The position numbers and the translations under genes were made by a program. The notes under the pieces are model-generated. The model did not search any database. It saw only the letters and a program-made list of their open reading frames with translations, and was not told the origin of the DNA. A stretch of 64,000 nt of DNA from Veillonella magna DSM 19857 (GTDB taxonomy: Bacteria > Bacillota > Negativicutes > Veillonellales > Veillonellaceae), in assembly GCF_000428745.1 (NCBI RefSeq), contig NZ_KE386795.1, positions 270,692 to 334,691 of the forward strand, written 5' to 3'. Every line of letters starts with the position of its first letter. The first letter of the stretch is position 1. Positions 9,843-20,250 of the stretch are shown one piece after another.

Positions 9843-10595
9843 ATGAGGCGACAAATCATCGCAGGCAACTGGAAAATGCATACCACCAGAGCGGAGGCCA
9901 TCGTGCTTACGGAAGCGATTAAGCAAGCACTTGCTTCGTATGACGGGGAACGGGAGGTAGTCTTGTGCCCGCCGTTCACATCGCTTAGTGCCGTAGCAGA
10001 TTTAGTTGGTGATACTGCTATTGGGGTAGGCGCACAGAATATGCATTATGAATCGGCCGGTGCTTTTACCGGAGAAGTTTCGCCGCTTATGCTGACCGAC
10101 ATCGGCTGTGAATATGTAATTTTAGGACACTCCGAGCGCCGTCAATACTTCGGCGAAACCGATGTGCTGATCAATAAAAAATTGCAGGCAGCGTTTGCTA
10201 ATGCCATTACGCCGATTCTTTGTGTCGGTGAAAGTCTGGCACAGCGTGAAGCAGGTGAAACACTAAGCTTCATAAAGGCACAGCTTACGGCAGGACTGAC
10301 GCAGATAACGGCAGCCCAAGTGAGTGATATGGTTATTGCGTACGAGCCGATTTGGGCCATCGGTACAGGTAAGACTGCTACGGGGGCACAGGCCGAAGAG
10401 GTATGTAAGGCAATACGCCAAACCGTAGCAGAGCTTTATGATACAGCTACGGCAGAAGCGGTGCGCATCCAATACGGTGGCAGTGTGAAAGGCAGCAATG
10501 CAGCAGACATACTGAGTCAGCCGAATATAGACGGCGCACTGGTTGGCGGCGCATCGCTGAAATCTGAAGACTTTGTAGCCATTATCAACGGATAA
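9843..10595 (+). CDS. tpiA: Triosephosphate isomerase
   Basis: TIM interconverts dihydroxyacetone phosphate and glyceraldehyde-3-phosphate. The 250-residue barrel has all catalytic residues: K11 in GNWKMH, H96 in GHSERR and E168 in YEPIWAIGTGK. The phosphate-binding loops GGSVKGSN and GALVGGASL are present. GAGGAGG precedes the ATG, and gpmI begins 11 nt after the stop. Confidence 0.97.
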   Translation: MRRQIIAGNWKMHTTRAEAIVLTEAIKQALASYDGEREVVLCPPFTSLSAVADLVGDTAIGVGAQNMHYESAGAFTGEVSPLMLTDIGCEYVILGHSERRQYFGETDVLINKKLQAAFANAITPILCVGESLAQREAGETLSFIKAQLTAGLTQITAAQVSDMVIAYEPIWAIGTGKTATGAQAEEVCKAIRQTVAELYDTATAEAVRIQYGGSVKGSNAADILSQPNIDGALVGGASLKSEDFVAIING

Positions 10596-10606
10596 AGGAG
10601 GTTGCA

Positions 10607-12136
10607 ATGGCAAAATTAAAAGCGCCGGTTATGCTGGCAATTTTAGATGGTTTCGGTATGGGTAATACAGAGGATCCGACAAATGCGGTAGTGCAGGCAA
10701 AACCTGCGAATTTCATGAAATTATGGAATACATGTCCGCATACTACGCTGACAGCTTCGGGATTAGCTGTGGGCTTACCGGAAGGACAGATGGGGAACTC
10801 TGAAGTAGGTCATCTGAATTTAGGGGCAGGACGTATTGTATATCAAGAACTAACACGGATTACCAAGGATGTGGAAGACGGTCAATTCTTTACGCGGCCG
10901 GTTATTCGCGAACTGTATGCGAAGGCGCAGCATAGTCGCTTACAGCTTATTTCACTCTTATCCGATGGTGGTGTGCACAGTTCCTTAGAACATCTTAAGG
11001 CCGTTATTAAAGGTGCGAAGGATGCCGGTGTTCAAGAGGTATATGTACATGCATTACTCGATGGGCGCGATGTGGCACCGAAGAGCGCATTAGGGTATAT
11101 TGAAGAATTGGAAACCTATATGAAGGAATTGGGCCTTGGAAAAATTGCTACCGTAGGCGGGCGCTATTACGGTATGGATCGTGATAAACGATGGGACCGT
11201 ATTGAAAAAGCCTATGAAGCAATTGTAGATGGCCTCGGTGAAAAGGCATCTTCGGCAGTCGGAGCAGTACAGGCATCCTATGATGCAGGCGTAACGGATG
11301 AATTCGTTGTGCCTACCGTACTCGATACCGAAGGATGTATTCATGACGGTGATGCCGTTTTGGTATGTAATTTTCGTCCTGACCGTGTGCGGCAGATTAC
11401 ACGTGCTCTTTGCGATACATCCTTTGACGGCTTTGCACGGAAGAAAGGATATCTATCGTTGTACATCGCAACGATGACTGTATATGAAGAAGGCTTACCC
11501 GTACATGTGGTATATCCTAAAGAAGTGTTGGAAGACACGTTGGGTGCTGTATTGTCTGCAGGCGGTTACACACAGCTTCGCATCGCGGAAACAGAAAAAT
11601 ATGCGCATGTAACGTATTTCTTTAATGGCGGTGAAGAAACACCTTTTGAAGGTGAGGATCGAATATTAGTGCCGTCTCCAAAGGTGGCTACCTATGATTT
11701 GCAGCCGGAAATGAGTGCCTACGAAGTAACGGATCATGTGGTAAAAGCGATTACCGATGGTACATATGACATGATTATTCTGAATCTGGCCAATCCGGAT
11801 ATGGTAGGTCATACCGGCGTGTTCGAAGCAGCTGTAAAAGCAATTCAAGCGGTGGATGCATGCTTAGGAAACATCGTTGATGCTATCCGTAAGGTAAACG
11901 GTTATCTGCTTGTCACTGCCGATCACGGTAACTCGGAAATTATGGTGAACCATGAAACAGAAACACCACATACGGCGCATACTACTAATCCTGTACCTTT
12001 AGTACTGGTGGGACCGGAAGGTCATACACCGCAATTAGCGGAAGGAAAGTTATGCGACATTGCACCGACTATGTTGGCATTGGCAGGAATACCGCAGCCT
12101 ACAGCGATGACAGGAAAAAGTTTGCTGATTAAGTAA
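10607..12136 (+). CDS. gpmI: 2,3-bisphosphoglycerate-independent phosphoglycerate mutase
   Basis: This Mn-dependent enzyme interconverts 3- and 2-phosphoglycerate. The 509-residue protein shows the metal ligand D14 (LDGFG), the phospho-accepting serine S65 in MGNSEVGHLNLGAGR, the LLDGRDVAPKSA segment and the C-terminal TADHGNSE metal site. AGGAGG lies ahead of the ATG. It is the fifth gene of the operon; eno follows after 247 nt. Confidence 0.97.
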   Translation: MAKLKAPVMLAILDGFGMGNTEDPTNAVVQAKPANFMKLWNTCPHTTLTASGLAVGLPEGQMGNSEVGHLNLGAGRIVYQELTRITKDVEDGQFFTRPVIRELYAKAQHSRLQLISLLSDGGVHSSLEHLKAVIKGAKDAGVQEVYVHALLDGRDVAPKSALGYIEELETYMKELGLGKIATVGGRYYGMDRDKRWDRIEKAYEAIVDGLGEKASSAVGAVQASYDAGVTDEFVVPTVLDTEGCIHDGDAVLVCNFRPDRVRQITRALCDTSFDGFARKKGYLSLYIATMTVYEEGLPVHVVYPKEVLEDTLGAVLSAGGYTQLRIAETEKYAHVTYFFNGGEETPFEGEDRILVPSPKVATYDLQPEMSAYEVTDHVVKAITDGTYDMIILNLANPDMVGHTGVFEAAVKAIQAVDACLGNIVDAIRKVNGYLLVTADHGNSEIMVNHETETPHTAHTTNPVPLVLVGPEGHTPQLAEGKLCDIAPTMLALAGIPQPTAMTGKSLLIK

Positions 12137-13673
<1,537 letters not shown>

Positions 13674-13739
13674 TTTTCGATGTATCGCATAACTATAACT
13701 ACAATATTGTAACTAGTAATTGGTGTGTTGCGGCACTGG

Positions 13740-13783
13740 AGGCCTGCCGACATTGCCTTGCGGCATGCGGCGGGCCTTTATTG
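13740..13783 (+). terminator. Intrinsic terminator after eno
   Basis: AGGCCTGCCG pairs with CGGCGGGCCT (one wobble), enclosing a second short TGCC/GGCA stem, and is followed by TTTATT. A 12-bp palindrome TACAATATTGTA lies just upstream at about 13700. Confidence 0.82.
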
Positions 13784-13806
13784 TATTCCGTGGCAAGGGG
13801 GAAGAA

Positions 13807-15417
13807 ATGGGTACATGTGAGCATAAAGCATATAATTTTACATCCGTTCGAAAACCAATGTATGCGACTAACGGTATGGTATGTACATCGCAGCCGTTGG
13901 CAGCGCAAGCCGGCCTAGCAGTGTTGAGGGAAGGGGGAAATGCAGTTGATGCCGCTATAGCTACAGCGATAACATTAACTGTTACAGAGCCTAACAGCAA
14001 TGGTCTTGGCAGTGATGCCTTTGTGTTAGTATGGGCCGACGGTGCGCTACATGGTTTGAACGGTAGCGGTGCCTCGCCGCAGTCATTGTCATTATCTGCG
14101 GTAAAAGCCGGCGGCTACAGTGCCATGCCCGAACGCGGCTGGATCCCTGTTACAGTGCCCGGGGCACCGGGAGCCTGGGCAGAGTTACACCGTCGATTTG
14201 GACGCTTGCCGTTTGAACGACTTTTTTCCGATGCGATTCGATATGCTGAAGAAGGGTACGGAGTATCGCCGACCACAGCCAAAGAATGGCAAGAGGCGTT
14301 ACAACTGATGAAGCCCTTTGCCGGAAAGGCTCCCTTTGCTGGTTTCTTTGATACTTTCGGTTATGGTGGTAAAGGACCGAAGGCGGGAGACAGGGTATAT
14401 CTTCCGGGACATGCTAACGCATTGCGGCTTTTGGCGGAATCACATTGTGAATCCTTGTATCGCGGTGAATTGGCGAAGGCTATCGATGAATTTTCAAAAG
14501 CTACGGGAGGCTATATTACGAAGGAAGACTTGGCTACCTATCATCCGGAATGGCAAACGCCGATTTCATGTAAGTATCATGGCTATGACGTTTGGGAGAT
14601 GCCACCGAATACGCATGGCTTGGTAGCTCTTATGGCATTGGCTATTTTGGATGAAGTGCCGTGTAAGCAATTCGGTACGGCAGATACAGTGCATAAGCAA
14701 ATCGAAGCGCTTAAGCAAGCCTATATAAACGGGAAGGCTTTTATCACGGATCCTAATCATATGTCGGTGTCCGTGGAAGAATTATTATCGCCGGAGTATA
14801 TTCAACGATTGCGTAATACCATTAGTGACAGCGCCGTAAAACCGAAAGCAGTACGTCCCGATTCGGGAGGAACCGTATATTTAGCAACAGCAGACAGGGA
14901 AGGAATGATGGTTTCCTTTATCCAAAGTAATTATATGGGTTTCGGTTCCGGTATTGTTATCCCCGGTTACGGGATTGCTTTGAATGATCGAGGGGCTAAT
15001 TTTAGTTTGGATGAAACGCATGACAATTGCTTGGCCGGCGGCAAACGACCGTACCACACGATTATTCCCGGATTTCTGACAAAAGATTCTACTCCGGTAG
15101 GTCCCTTCGGTGTGATGGGAGCTTTCATGCAACCGCAAGGACATGTACAGGCGGTGATGAATATGATTGACTTTGCTATGAATGGGCAAGAAGCATTGGA
15201 TGCACCGCGTTGGCAATGGATTGATGGTTTACGCATTGAAGTGGAACCGGGATTTGGCGATGACGTAGTACGCCGTTTGAAGGAATTGGGACATATTGTA
15301 AAAGTGAATTCGGATCCGACTTCATTTGGTAGGGGCCAGATTATACGCTGTAAGGAGGACGGTGTCTTGGAAGGTGCCAGCGAAGCCAGAGCGGATGGAT
15401 TGGTAGCGGCATACTAG
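13807..15417 (+). CDS. Gamma-glutamyltranspeptidase-family protein, likely cytoplasmic
   Basis: This 536-residue Ntn-hydrolase-like protein belongs to the GGT superfamily. GGNAVDAAIATAITL and EPNSNGLGSDAF lie near the N-terminus, and the self-processing/catalytic threonine is probably T356 in SGGTVYLATAD. Downstream segments NYMGFGSGIVIPG and GGKRPYHTIIP fit the small subunit. There is no signal peptide, unlike secreted Ggt, which suggests the YwrD-like branch whose substrates are poorly known. The frame continues upstream to 13720 through the eno terminator, but ATG 13807 with AAGGGGGAAG is the sensible start. It stands alone between two terminators. Confidence 0.82.
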   Translation: MGTCEHKAYNFTSVRKPMYATNGMVCTSQPLAAQAGLAVLREGGNAVDAAIATAITLTVTEPNSNGLGSDAFVLVWADGALHGLNGSGASPQSLSLSAVKAGGYSAMPERGWIPVTVPGAPGAWAELHRRFGRLPFERLFSDAIRYAEEGYGVSPTTAKEWQEALQLMKPFAGKAPFAGFFDTFGYGGKGPKAGDRVYLPGHANALRLLAESHCESLYRGELAKAIDEFSKATGGYITKEDLATYHPEWQTPISCKYHGYDVWEMPPNTHGLVALMALAILDEVPCKQFGTADTVHKQIEALKQAYINGKAFITDPNHMSVSVEELLSPEYIQRLRNTISDSAVKPKAVRPDSGGTVYLATADREGMMVSFIQSNYMGFGSGIVIPGYGIALNDRGANFSLDETHDNCLAGGKRPYHTIIPGFLTKDSTPVGPFGVMGAFMQPQGHVQAVMNMIDFAMNGQEALDAPRWQWIDGLRIEVEPGFGDDVVRRLKELGHIVKVNSDPTSFGRGQIIRCKEDGVLEGASEARADGLVAAY

Positions 15418-15456
15418 GAGAGCATGGAATTAATAATTTCAGAATGAGGAATAGAC

Positions 15457-15492
15457 GACAGTCGATACTATAACGGTATCGGCTGTTTTTTT
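15457..15492 (+). terminator. Intrinsic terminator after the GGT-family gene
   Basis: GACAGTCGATAC pairs with GGTATCGGCTGT (wobbles) around a short loop and is followed by seven T residues. Confidence 0.82.
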
Positions 15493-15499
15493 ATATGTT

Positions 15500-15717
15500 A
15501 TTGAACAATATACTAAGTGATTAAGTAACATTGGACGTATGAATGCTACTGAACCTGTAAGTAACACTGGAGGTGTAAGTAATACTGGGAGTGTGAATTC
15601 TACTGTGCATGTAAGTAGCACTAAGAGAATACATACCACCGACTATATCAATGAAGACTCACTCAGTACGTAACACTGACAGACGCAATTGGTACGGAGC
15701 GTAGAATATTGAATGAC
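15500..15717 (+). repeat. Degenerate 18-nt tandem repeat array (copy 1), pilus leader
   Basis: About twelve consecutive 18-nt units can be laid out. The best are 15554-15571, 15572-15589, 15608-15625 and 15662-15679, with a core like GTAAGTAACACTGG. The period is constant and the units are degenerate, and they run straight into the GAGCGTAGAATATTGAA box. Related arrays with 17-19 nt spacing lie ahead of the three Rpn genes at about 57.8, 58.9 and 60.15 kb. There are no unique spacers, so this is not a CRISPR array. Confidence 0.75.
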
Positions 15718-15807
15718 TAAGAAGTTATATAGGAGATGTACTGCATTCCTTAGAATTATATAGTGTCACATCGAAACAAAGCGGTGCGAACAAGAAAGGA
15801 GGTACTT
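15697..15807 (+). promoter_or_regulatory. Shared leader box upstream of the pilus operon
   Basis: GAGCGTAGAATATTGAAT then GAAGTTATATAGGAGATGTACTGCATTCCTT matches, with substitutions, the leaders at 57852, 58982 and 60201. TAGAAT could be a -10 element. GTAC and CCTT in the leader can pair with the AAGG and GTAC that make up the pilB-like gene's Shine-Dalgarno. Function is inferred only from conservation at four sites. Confidence 0.55.
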
Positions 15808-16833
15808 ATGTTTCATGTTGATATTGAGCTTGACCGCATGATACGGTCAGCAAAGGAGAAAGGAGCCAGCGATTTACATTTTGAAGCATTGGAGGATGGC
15901 CTTGTCCTACGCTTACGCATTGACGGATTACTGGAGGAAGAAGGGCGAATTCCCTTGCCGGCGTCGGAGCAACTGATTAATCGGATTAAAGTGCTTAGCG
16001 GTTTGGACATCGGTGAACGACGGATACCGCAGGACGGACGATGGCGTTGGGAAGATAAGGACATGGTTGTGGTAATGCGCGTCTCGACTATGCCCTCTAT
16101 GTACGGTGAAACTGTGGTTTGCCGCATCATGGGCAATGAAGGTTATCGGCGGAGCTTAGCTGAACTCGACATGTCAGAGGTATTGTTGGAAAAAGTGAGA
16201 GATGTACTACACAGACCGTATGGTCTTTTAGTCGTAGCAGGACCTACCGGATCCGGTAAGACATCGACCTTGTATGCGATGCTGCGCGAATTGGATATTG
16301 CCCATCAGAATTTGGTGACATTGGAAAATCCGGTGGAATCTTCTATTGAAGGGGCGGTACAGGTACAAATTAATCCTAAAGCGGGTTTGACCTTTGCCAA
16401 TGGCTTGCGCGCTGTACTACGACAAGATCCAGACACCATCATGGTCGGTGAAATTCGGGACAACGAAACAGCCGCCTTAGCCATCCGAGCTGCCCTAACA
16501 GGGCATCGAGTAGTTTCTACTATTCACACGAATACGGCGCTGGGTGTGATAGACCGATTGGTAGATATGGGGGTTGATCGCTATTTAGTAGAAGCCACAC
16601 TGATAGGCGCTTTATCGCAGCGACTTGTGCGACGTAAATGTGGCGATGGCTACAAAGGGCGCATGGCCATCTTTGAAGGTTGGATTACGCCGAGAACACA
16701 TATGGATTGGACATCACCGGAACAGTATATGGTATGCACGCTGGCCGAAGCCGCCCGCCAAGCGGTGGAGGAAGGAGACACTACTTGGGATGAATTACAT
16801 CGAGTAGGAATTACGGAGATGACGACATGCTGA
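15808..16833 (+). CDS. PilB/GspE-type assembly ATPase, compact form
   Basis: This cytoplasmic hexameric ATPase drives pilus or pseudopilus assembly. The 341-residue protein lacks the long N-terminal MshEN domain and is close to ComGA in size. It has Walker A GPTGSGKT at 145-152, an Asp box near LENPVES, Walker B-like DPDTIMVGEIRD at 207-218 and a His box TGHRVVSTIHTN. The four-cysteine zinc insertion usual in GspE/PilB is reduced to RKCGDGYKGR with one cysteine. ATG 15808 after AAAGGAGGT is chosen over a GTG at 15763. It is the first gene of a twelve-gene operon and overlaps the next by 7 nt. Confidence 0.88.
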   Translation: MFHVDIELDRMIRSAKEKGASDLHFEALEDGLVLRLRIDGLLEEEGRIPLPASEQLINRIKVLSGLDIGERRIPQDGRWRWEDKDMVVVMRVSTMPSMYGETVVCRIMGNEGYRRSLAELDMSEVLLEKVRDVLHRPYGLLVVAGPTGSGKTSTLYAMLRELDIAHQNLVTLENPVESSIEGAVQVQINPKAGLTFANGLRAVLRQDPDTIMVGEIRDNETAALAIRAALTGHRVVSTIHTNTALGVIDRLVDMGVDRYLVEATLIGALSQRLVRRKCGDGYKGRMAIFEGWITPRTHMDWTSPEQYMVCTLAEAARQAVEEGDTTWDELHRVGITEMTTC

Positions 16834-17915
16834 CATCTGTGATTGATACAGCCATTATGCGAGGGGCAACAGATATACATATAGCATGCGGTAATCCTCC
16901 GTTTTTGCGACATGGTCGCCATCTTGCACCGATTTCGTCGGAAGAACTATGTACGCCGGAAGATATGCGATGGTTGCGTTCGCAATGTGAGGCTACGTCA
17001 CATACATTACTGCCTAATATATCGGATGATGTAGTTAACGATACTAGTTCTGCACTTAACGATAATGGTGGCTTTGTACTTAGTGATAATGGTTCGTACG
17101 ATGGTGCCTTCAGCTATGAAGGACTGCGTATTCGCGTTCATTTATTCTCGGCATCCGGTAAGTTGTGTGGCACGTTGCGACTTTTATATGATCGATGTGC
17201 CGTGCTCGGTGACAGTGACGAGGATCGACTGTTAATCCGATTGTCCGAACTGAGAGAAGGGCTGATTTTACTGACGGGACCTACGGGGTCGGGAAAGTCA
17301 TTTACTTTAGCGTCCTGCTTAGAGTATATCAATCGCACAAGGGAAACACATATCATTACTTTGGAGGATCCGGTGGAATACGTTTTTACCGGTAAGCGTG
17401 CATTAATTCATCAACGTCAGTTGGGACAAGATGTAGTATCCATGGCGGAAGGGGTAAGAGACGCACTACGGGAAGATCCGGATGTCCTCATGATTGGTGA
17501 ACTCCGTGACAGAAGCACATTGGAAGCCGCGCTGCATGCGGCAGAAACAGGACATTTAGTATTTGCTACCATGCATACACAGCGTGCCGTAATGGCCATC
17601 AATCGCATGATCTCCTTGTTTCCGGCGGCACAACAGGATGAGGTACGCAGTCAGCTGTCACAAGTATTGCGCGCCGTTATATGTCAGCGTCTCATCATTA
17701 CGGATACCGCATTTTATCCGCTGCGTGATATCTTACTGAATACCAAGGCGGTAGCAAACTTGATACGACAACGTAAAGAACCGCAAATTATTTCTATTCA
17801 GGAAACACAGCGTCCTATGCAAACAATGGAAATGGCAGCCGATAAATTGCGAAGGCAAGTGGGTTCGATTCCCGAATTAGAGGAGGTGATGGAATCCATC
17901 CATGAATTGGTATAG
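16827..17915 (+). CDS. pilT: PilT-like twitching ATPase
   Basis: This is a second secretion-superfamily ATPase of 362 residues, with Walker A GPTGSGKS, Asp box LEDPVEYVF, Walker B DPDVLMIGELRD and His box TGHLVFATMHTQ. The C-terminal LLNTKAVANLIRQRK corresponds to the AIRNLIRE motif needed for PilT-driven retraction, which argues for PilT rather than a second assembly motor. The N-terminal PAS-like half carries a serine/asparagine/glycine-rich insert (about residues 65-90, two DNG-containing repeats) unlike typical PilT. It overlaps both neighbours, so the ATPases and platform protein are made together. Confidence 0.85.
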   Translation: MLTSVIDTAIMRGATDIHIACGNPPFLRHGRHLAPISSEELCTPEDMRWLRSQCEATSHTLLPNISDDVVNDTSSALNDNGGFVLSDNGSYDGAFSYEGLRIRVHLFSASGKLCGTLRLLYDRCAVLGDSDEDRLLIRLSELREGLILLTGPTGSGKSFTLASCLEYINRTRETHIITLEDPVEYVFTGKRALIHQRQLGQDVVSMAEGVRDALREDPDVLMIGELRDRSTLEAALHAAETGHLVFATMHTQRAVMAINRMISLFPAAQQDEVRSQLSQVLRAVICQRLIITDTAFYPLRDILLNTKAVANLIRQRKEPQIISIQETQRPMQTMEMAADKLRRQVGSIPELEEVMESIHELV

Positions 17916-19080
17916 CTATAAAGCCTATGATCAAGAGCATCATATCTATGAAGAAGGTATGTGGGCAGACAGTGAAGACGAGGTACGTTTTAAACTGCGC
18001 CGTAAAGAATGGTATCTCATCGGCATTACCGAGATGCATTCCGTTGCGGCTGCCCATAGGCGTTGGCGGTATAAGGACTGTATTGAATTTTCGTATCGCA
18101 TGTCATTACTTATCGAGTCGGGGTTACCGATGAGCAGTATCATGAAATTTCTCATGAACAGCGGCGGCTCTATACCCTATGATATTCTCAATGAAGCCTT
18201 ACAACGGGGTAAACTCCTTTCGGAGGCACTGCGTGATACGGGTTTTCCCCTTATCGGTTGCACCTTGCTTCAAGCCGGTGAACTGTCGGGGACGATGGGA
18301 GAATCGTTTCGGATTATTCATCGCTATTACGAACAAGAAGCATCGTGGCGACACAAGCTGATGTCGGCCTTGGCATATCCTTTGTTTTTGGCAGTATTGA
18401 TGATTATCTTCACCGGTGTAGCCGTAGGTTTTATCTTACCGGCCTTTCGCAATGTGTTTGCTTCCATGCAAGTACACCTACCACTGCTGACGCGTATGCT
18501 GTTTGCTTTCGGTGATTGGTGGCGAGTGTATTGGTGGTGGGCACTGATGCTTGCGGCTGCGCTGGGAGGCTTGCTGACTATGGCTTACCGTAAGCCGATG
18601 ATGAAACTGCGTCTACATCAATGGTGGTGGCAACATATTGTTTGCTATGAACGATGTCACGCTTTTTATTTAGCCCGTTTATGTCGTGTATGGTCGATGC
18701 TGCTCGACAGTGGGCTATCCATTACCGATGTAATGGCGCTGACAGCCAATTTATGGAATAACCGATATGCGACTGCCTGCCAACAGCAAGCGATACAGGC
18801 CATACAAAGCGGTCGCGGCATCAGTACATCTCTTAAAGAGTCCGGCCTTGGCAGTCCCTTGCTTTGGGAGATGATAGCAATCGGTGAAGAAACGGGAGAA
18901 ATGGTAGCCATGATGTCTCATTGTGCTACCTATTACCAACGCATCGTAACACAAGTAACGGCCTCGTTGGAACGTTTGATGGAACCGTTGATGGTAACCT
19001 GCATGGGGATTGGTGTAGCCATATTGGTTATCGCGGTTATGCTTCCCATGTTTCAGGCTGTTACGATGATTCATCAATGA
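17902..19080 (+). CDS. pilC: PilC/GspF inner-membrane platform protein
   Basis: This polytopic platform protein couples the ATPases to pilin polymerisation. The 392 residues contain two GspF repeats (about 57-180 and 255-380), with transmembrane segments near 157-180, 211-229 and 366-384. SLLIESGLP and ALRDTGFPLIGCTLLQAGELSG are typical of the first repeat, and WSMLLDSGLSITDVM with IAIGEETGEM of the second. The start overlaps the pilT end by 14 nt. Confidence 0.88.
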   Translation: MNWYSYKAYDQEHHIYEEGMWADSEDEVRFKLRRKEWYLIGITEMHSVAAAHRRWRYKDCIEFSYRMSLLIESGLPMSSIMKFLMNSGGSIPYDILNEALQRGKLLSEALRDTGFPLIGCTLLQAGELSGTMGESFRIIHRYYEQEASWRHKLMSALAYPLFLAVLMIIFTGVAVGFILPAFRNVFASMQVHLPLLTRMLFAFGDWWRVYWWWALMLAAALGGLLTMAYRKPMMKLRLHQWWWQHIVCYERCHAFYLARLCRVWSMLLDSGLSITDVMALTANLWNNRYATACQQQAIQAIQSGRGISTSLKESGLGSPLLWEMIAIGEETGEMVAMMSHCATYYQRIVTQVTASLERLMEPLMVTCMGIGVAILVIAVMLPMFQAVTMIHQ

Positions 19081-19129
19081 TACGCAGATTATATTTATTT
19101 TGTAATATATAGAAAGAAGGGTGCTTCAC

Positions 19130-19597
19130 ATGCACATGAGTAACACATGGAAAACATACACTAACACATTACAATCCTCGTATAAAGAATATATACATCG
19201 ATTATGCAATCGTTGGCAGCGTCGATGCACACTACGTGCAGCACATCGTCATTCGGGGGGCTTTACATTGGTTGAACTCATGGTAGTTGTCGCTGTTATT
19301 GCCATCTTGGCCGCTATGGCGATGCCCCAGTTTTTATCGGCTGCCGATAAAGCGCGGGATGCAAAGATACAAGCAGATACACAGACAATTGCCAATGCGG
19401 CGCAGCTGTATATGGTTGATAAAGCCACTACGGATGTACCGACAGTGAACGAGTTATATCAATCCGGCTATTTGTCAGAGAATGTAAAGACACCGAAAGG
19501 CGGCGAGTACACAATCACCTTGGAAGCGAATGGCAGCGGCAGTGGCAAGCATGTAGCCGTAACGGCCTCCGATGCAACGGATAGTAAGGAAGAATAA
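19130..19597 (+). CDS. Major type IV prepilin / GspG-like pseudopilin, long leader
   Basis: The class III signal GG|FTLVELMVVVAVIAILAAMA identifies a type IV pilin-like protein, with cleavage expected between Gly and Phe and the conserved Glu5. The mature part is short (about 110 residues) with a DKARDAKIQADTQTIANAAQ helix, resembling GspG or ComGC. The leader before cleavage is about 44 residues, basic and rich in His and Arg, far longer than the usual 5-25. A GTG at 19121 would add three more residues; AGAAGGG is best spaced for ATG 19130. It is probably the main fibre subunit, since it directly follows pilC. Confidence 0.85.
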   Translation: MHMSNTWKTYTNTLQSSYKEYIHRLCNRWQRRCTLRAAHRHSGGFTLVELMVVVAVIAILAAMAMPQFLSAADKARDAKIQADTQTIANAAQLYMVDKATTDVPTVNELYQSGYLSENVKTPKGGEYTITLEANGSGSGKHVAVTASDATDSKEE

Positions 19598-19629
19598 TTT
19601 TTGGCAATGGATAACATAGGAGAAGACAT

Positions 19630-20250
19630 ATGAGATTACTACTACAAGGCTACGACATCATTCTCATAGGTACGGCTATGGCTGGCGCACTCGGTTGCCT
19701 CTATCTCTTGCGTGCTTGGCGTTGCGTAGCGAGTGTTACCACCTATCATCGTATTGCTACCGCATTGGGTGGAAGCCTGTACGGCATAGTCTGCATAGCT
19801 TTACACGGTCATGCCGTATCGCCGATGATTACCGTAAGTACCATACTGTTCGGTTTAACATTACTATACGGTGCTGCCATTGATAAGCGCTACTACATCC
19901 TGCCGGATGAAGGAGCTTTGTGTATCGGTATAGTTGGTTTGCTTCGATGCTATTGGTATGATACTGCGTATCTCGACGTGGGAATTGTACTGGTCATTGT
20001 CGGTAGTGTAGGATATATGCTTCGCCGTCTCAGCCGAGGCGGTATGGGAGAAGGGGATATTAAATGGGTGTTGGCGATTTCCGTTTGGCTTACGCCGCTG
20101 GAATTGGCGTATACAATGATACTCGCATGCACGGCCGGTCTGGTATGGGGTCTGCATAACAGACGGCGCTATATTCCTTTCGGCCCATTTCTATGTACGG
20201 CCACATGGTGTGTATATTGTTTTCAAAGTGTAGTGAAAGCGTATCGGTAA
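19630..20250 (+). CDS. Prepilin leader peptidase, peptidase domain only
   Basis: This aspartic membrane protease of family A24 removes prepilin leaders. Both catalytic aspartates are visible: D85 in GAAIDKRYYILPDE and D143 in GMGEGDIKW. There are about six hydrophobic segments. The 206-residue protein lacks the N-terminal methyltransferase domain with paired CxxC motifs found in PilD, so N-methylation of the mature pilin would need another enzyme or not occur. Its stop shares one base with the next start (TAATG). Confidence 0.88.
   Translation: MRLLLQGYDIILIGTAMAGALGCLYLLRAWRCVASVTTYHRIATALGGSLYGIVCIALHGHAVSPMITVSTILFGLTLLYGAAIDKRYYILPDEGALCIGIVGLLRCYWYDTAYLDVGIVLVIVGSVGYMLRRLSRGGMGEGDIKWVLAISVWLTPLELAYTMILACTAGLVWGLHNRRRYIPFGPFLCTATWCVYCFQSVVKAYR

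Noticed and set aside
13720-13806. N-terminal extension of the GGT-family protein
   Set aside because: These codons cover the eno terminator; ATG 13807 has a proper ribosome-binding site.
15439-15639. 66-codon minus-strand frame with repeating LLT motifs
   Set aside because: It is the translation of the 18-nt tandem repeats (period divisible by three) and starts in a terminator; no ribosome-binding site.
15500-15717. CRISPR array
   Set aside because: Units are contiguous and degenerate with no spacers, and no cas genes are present.
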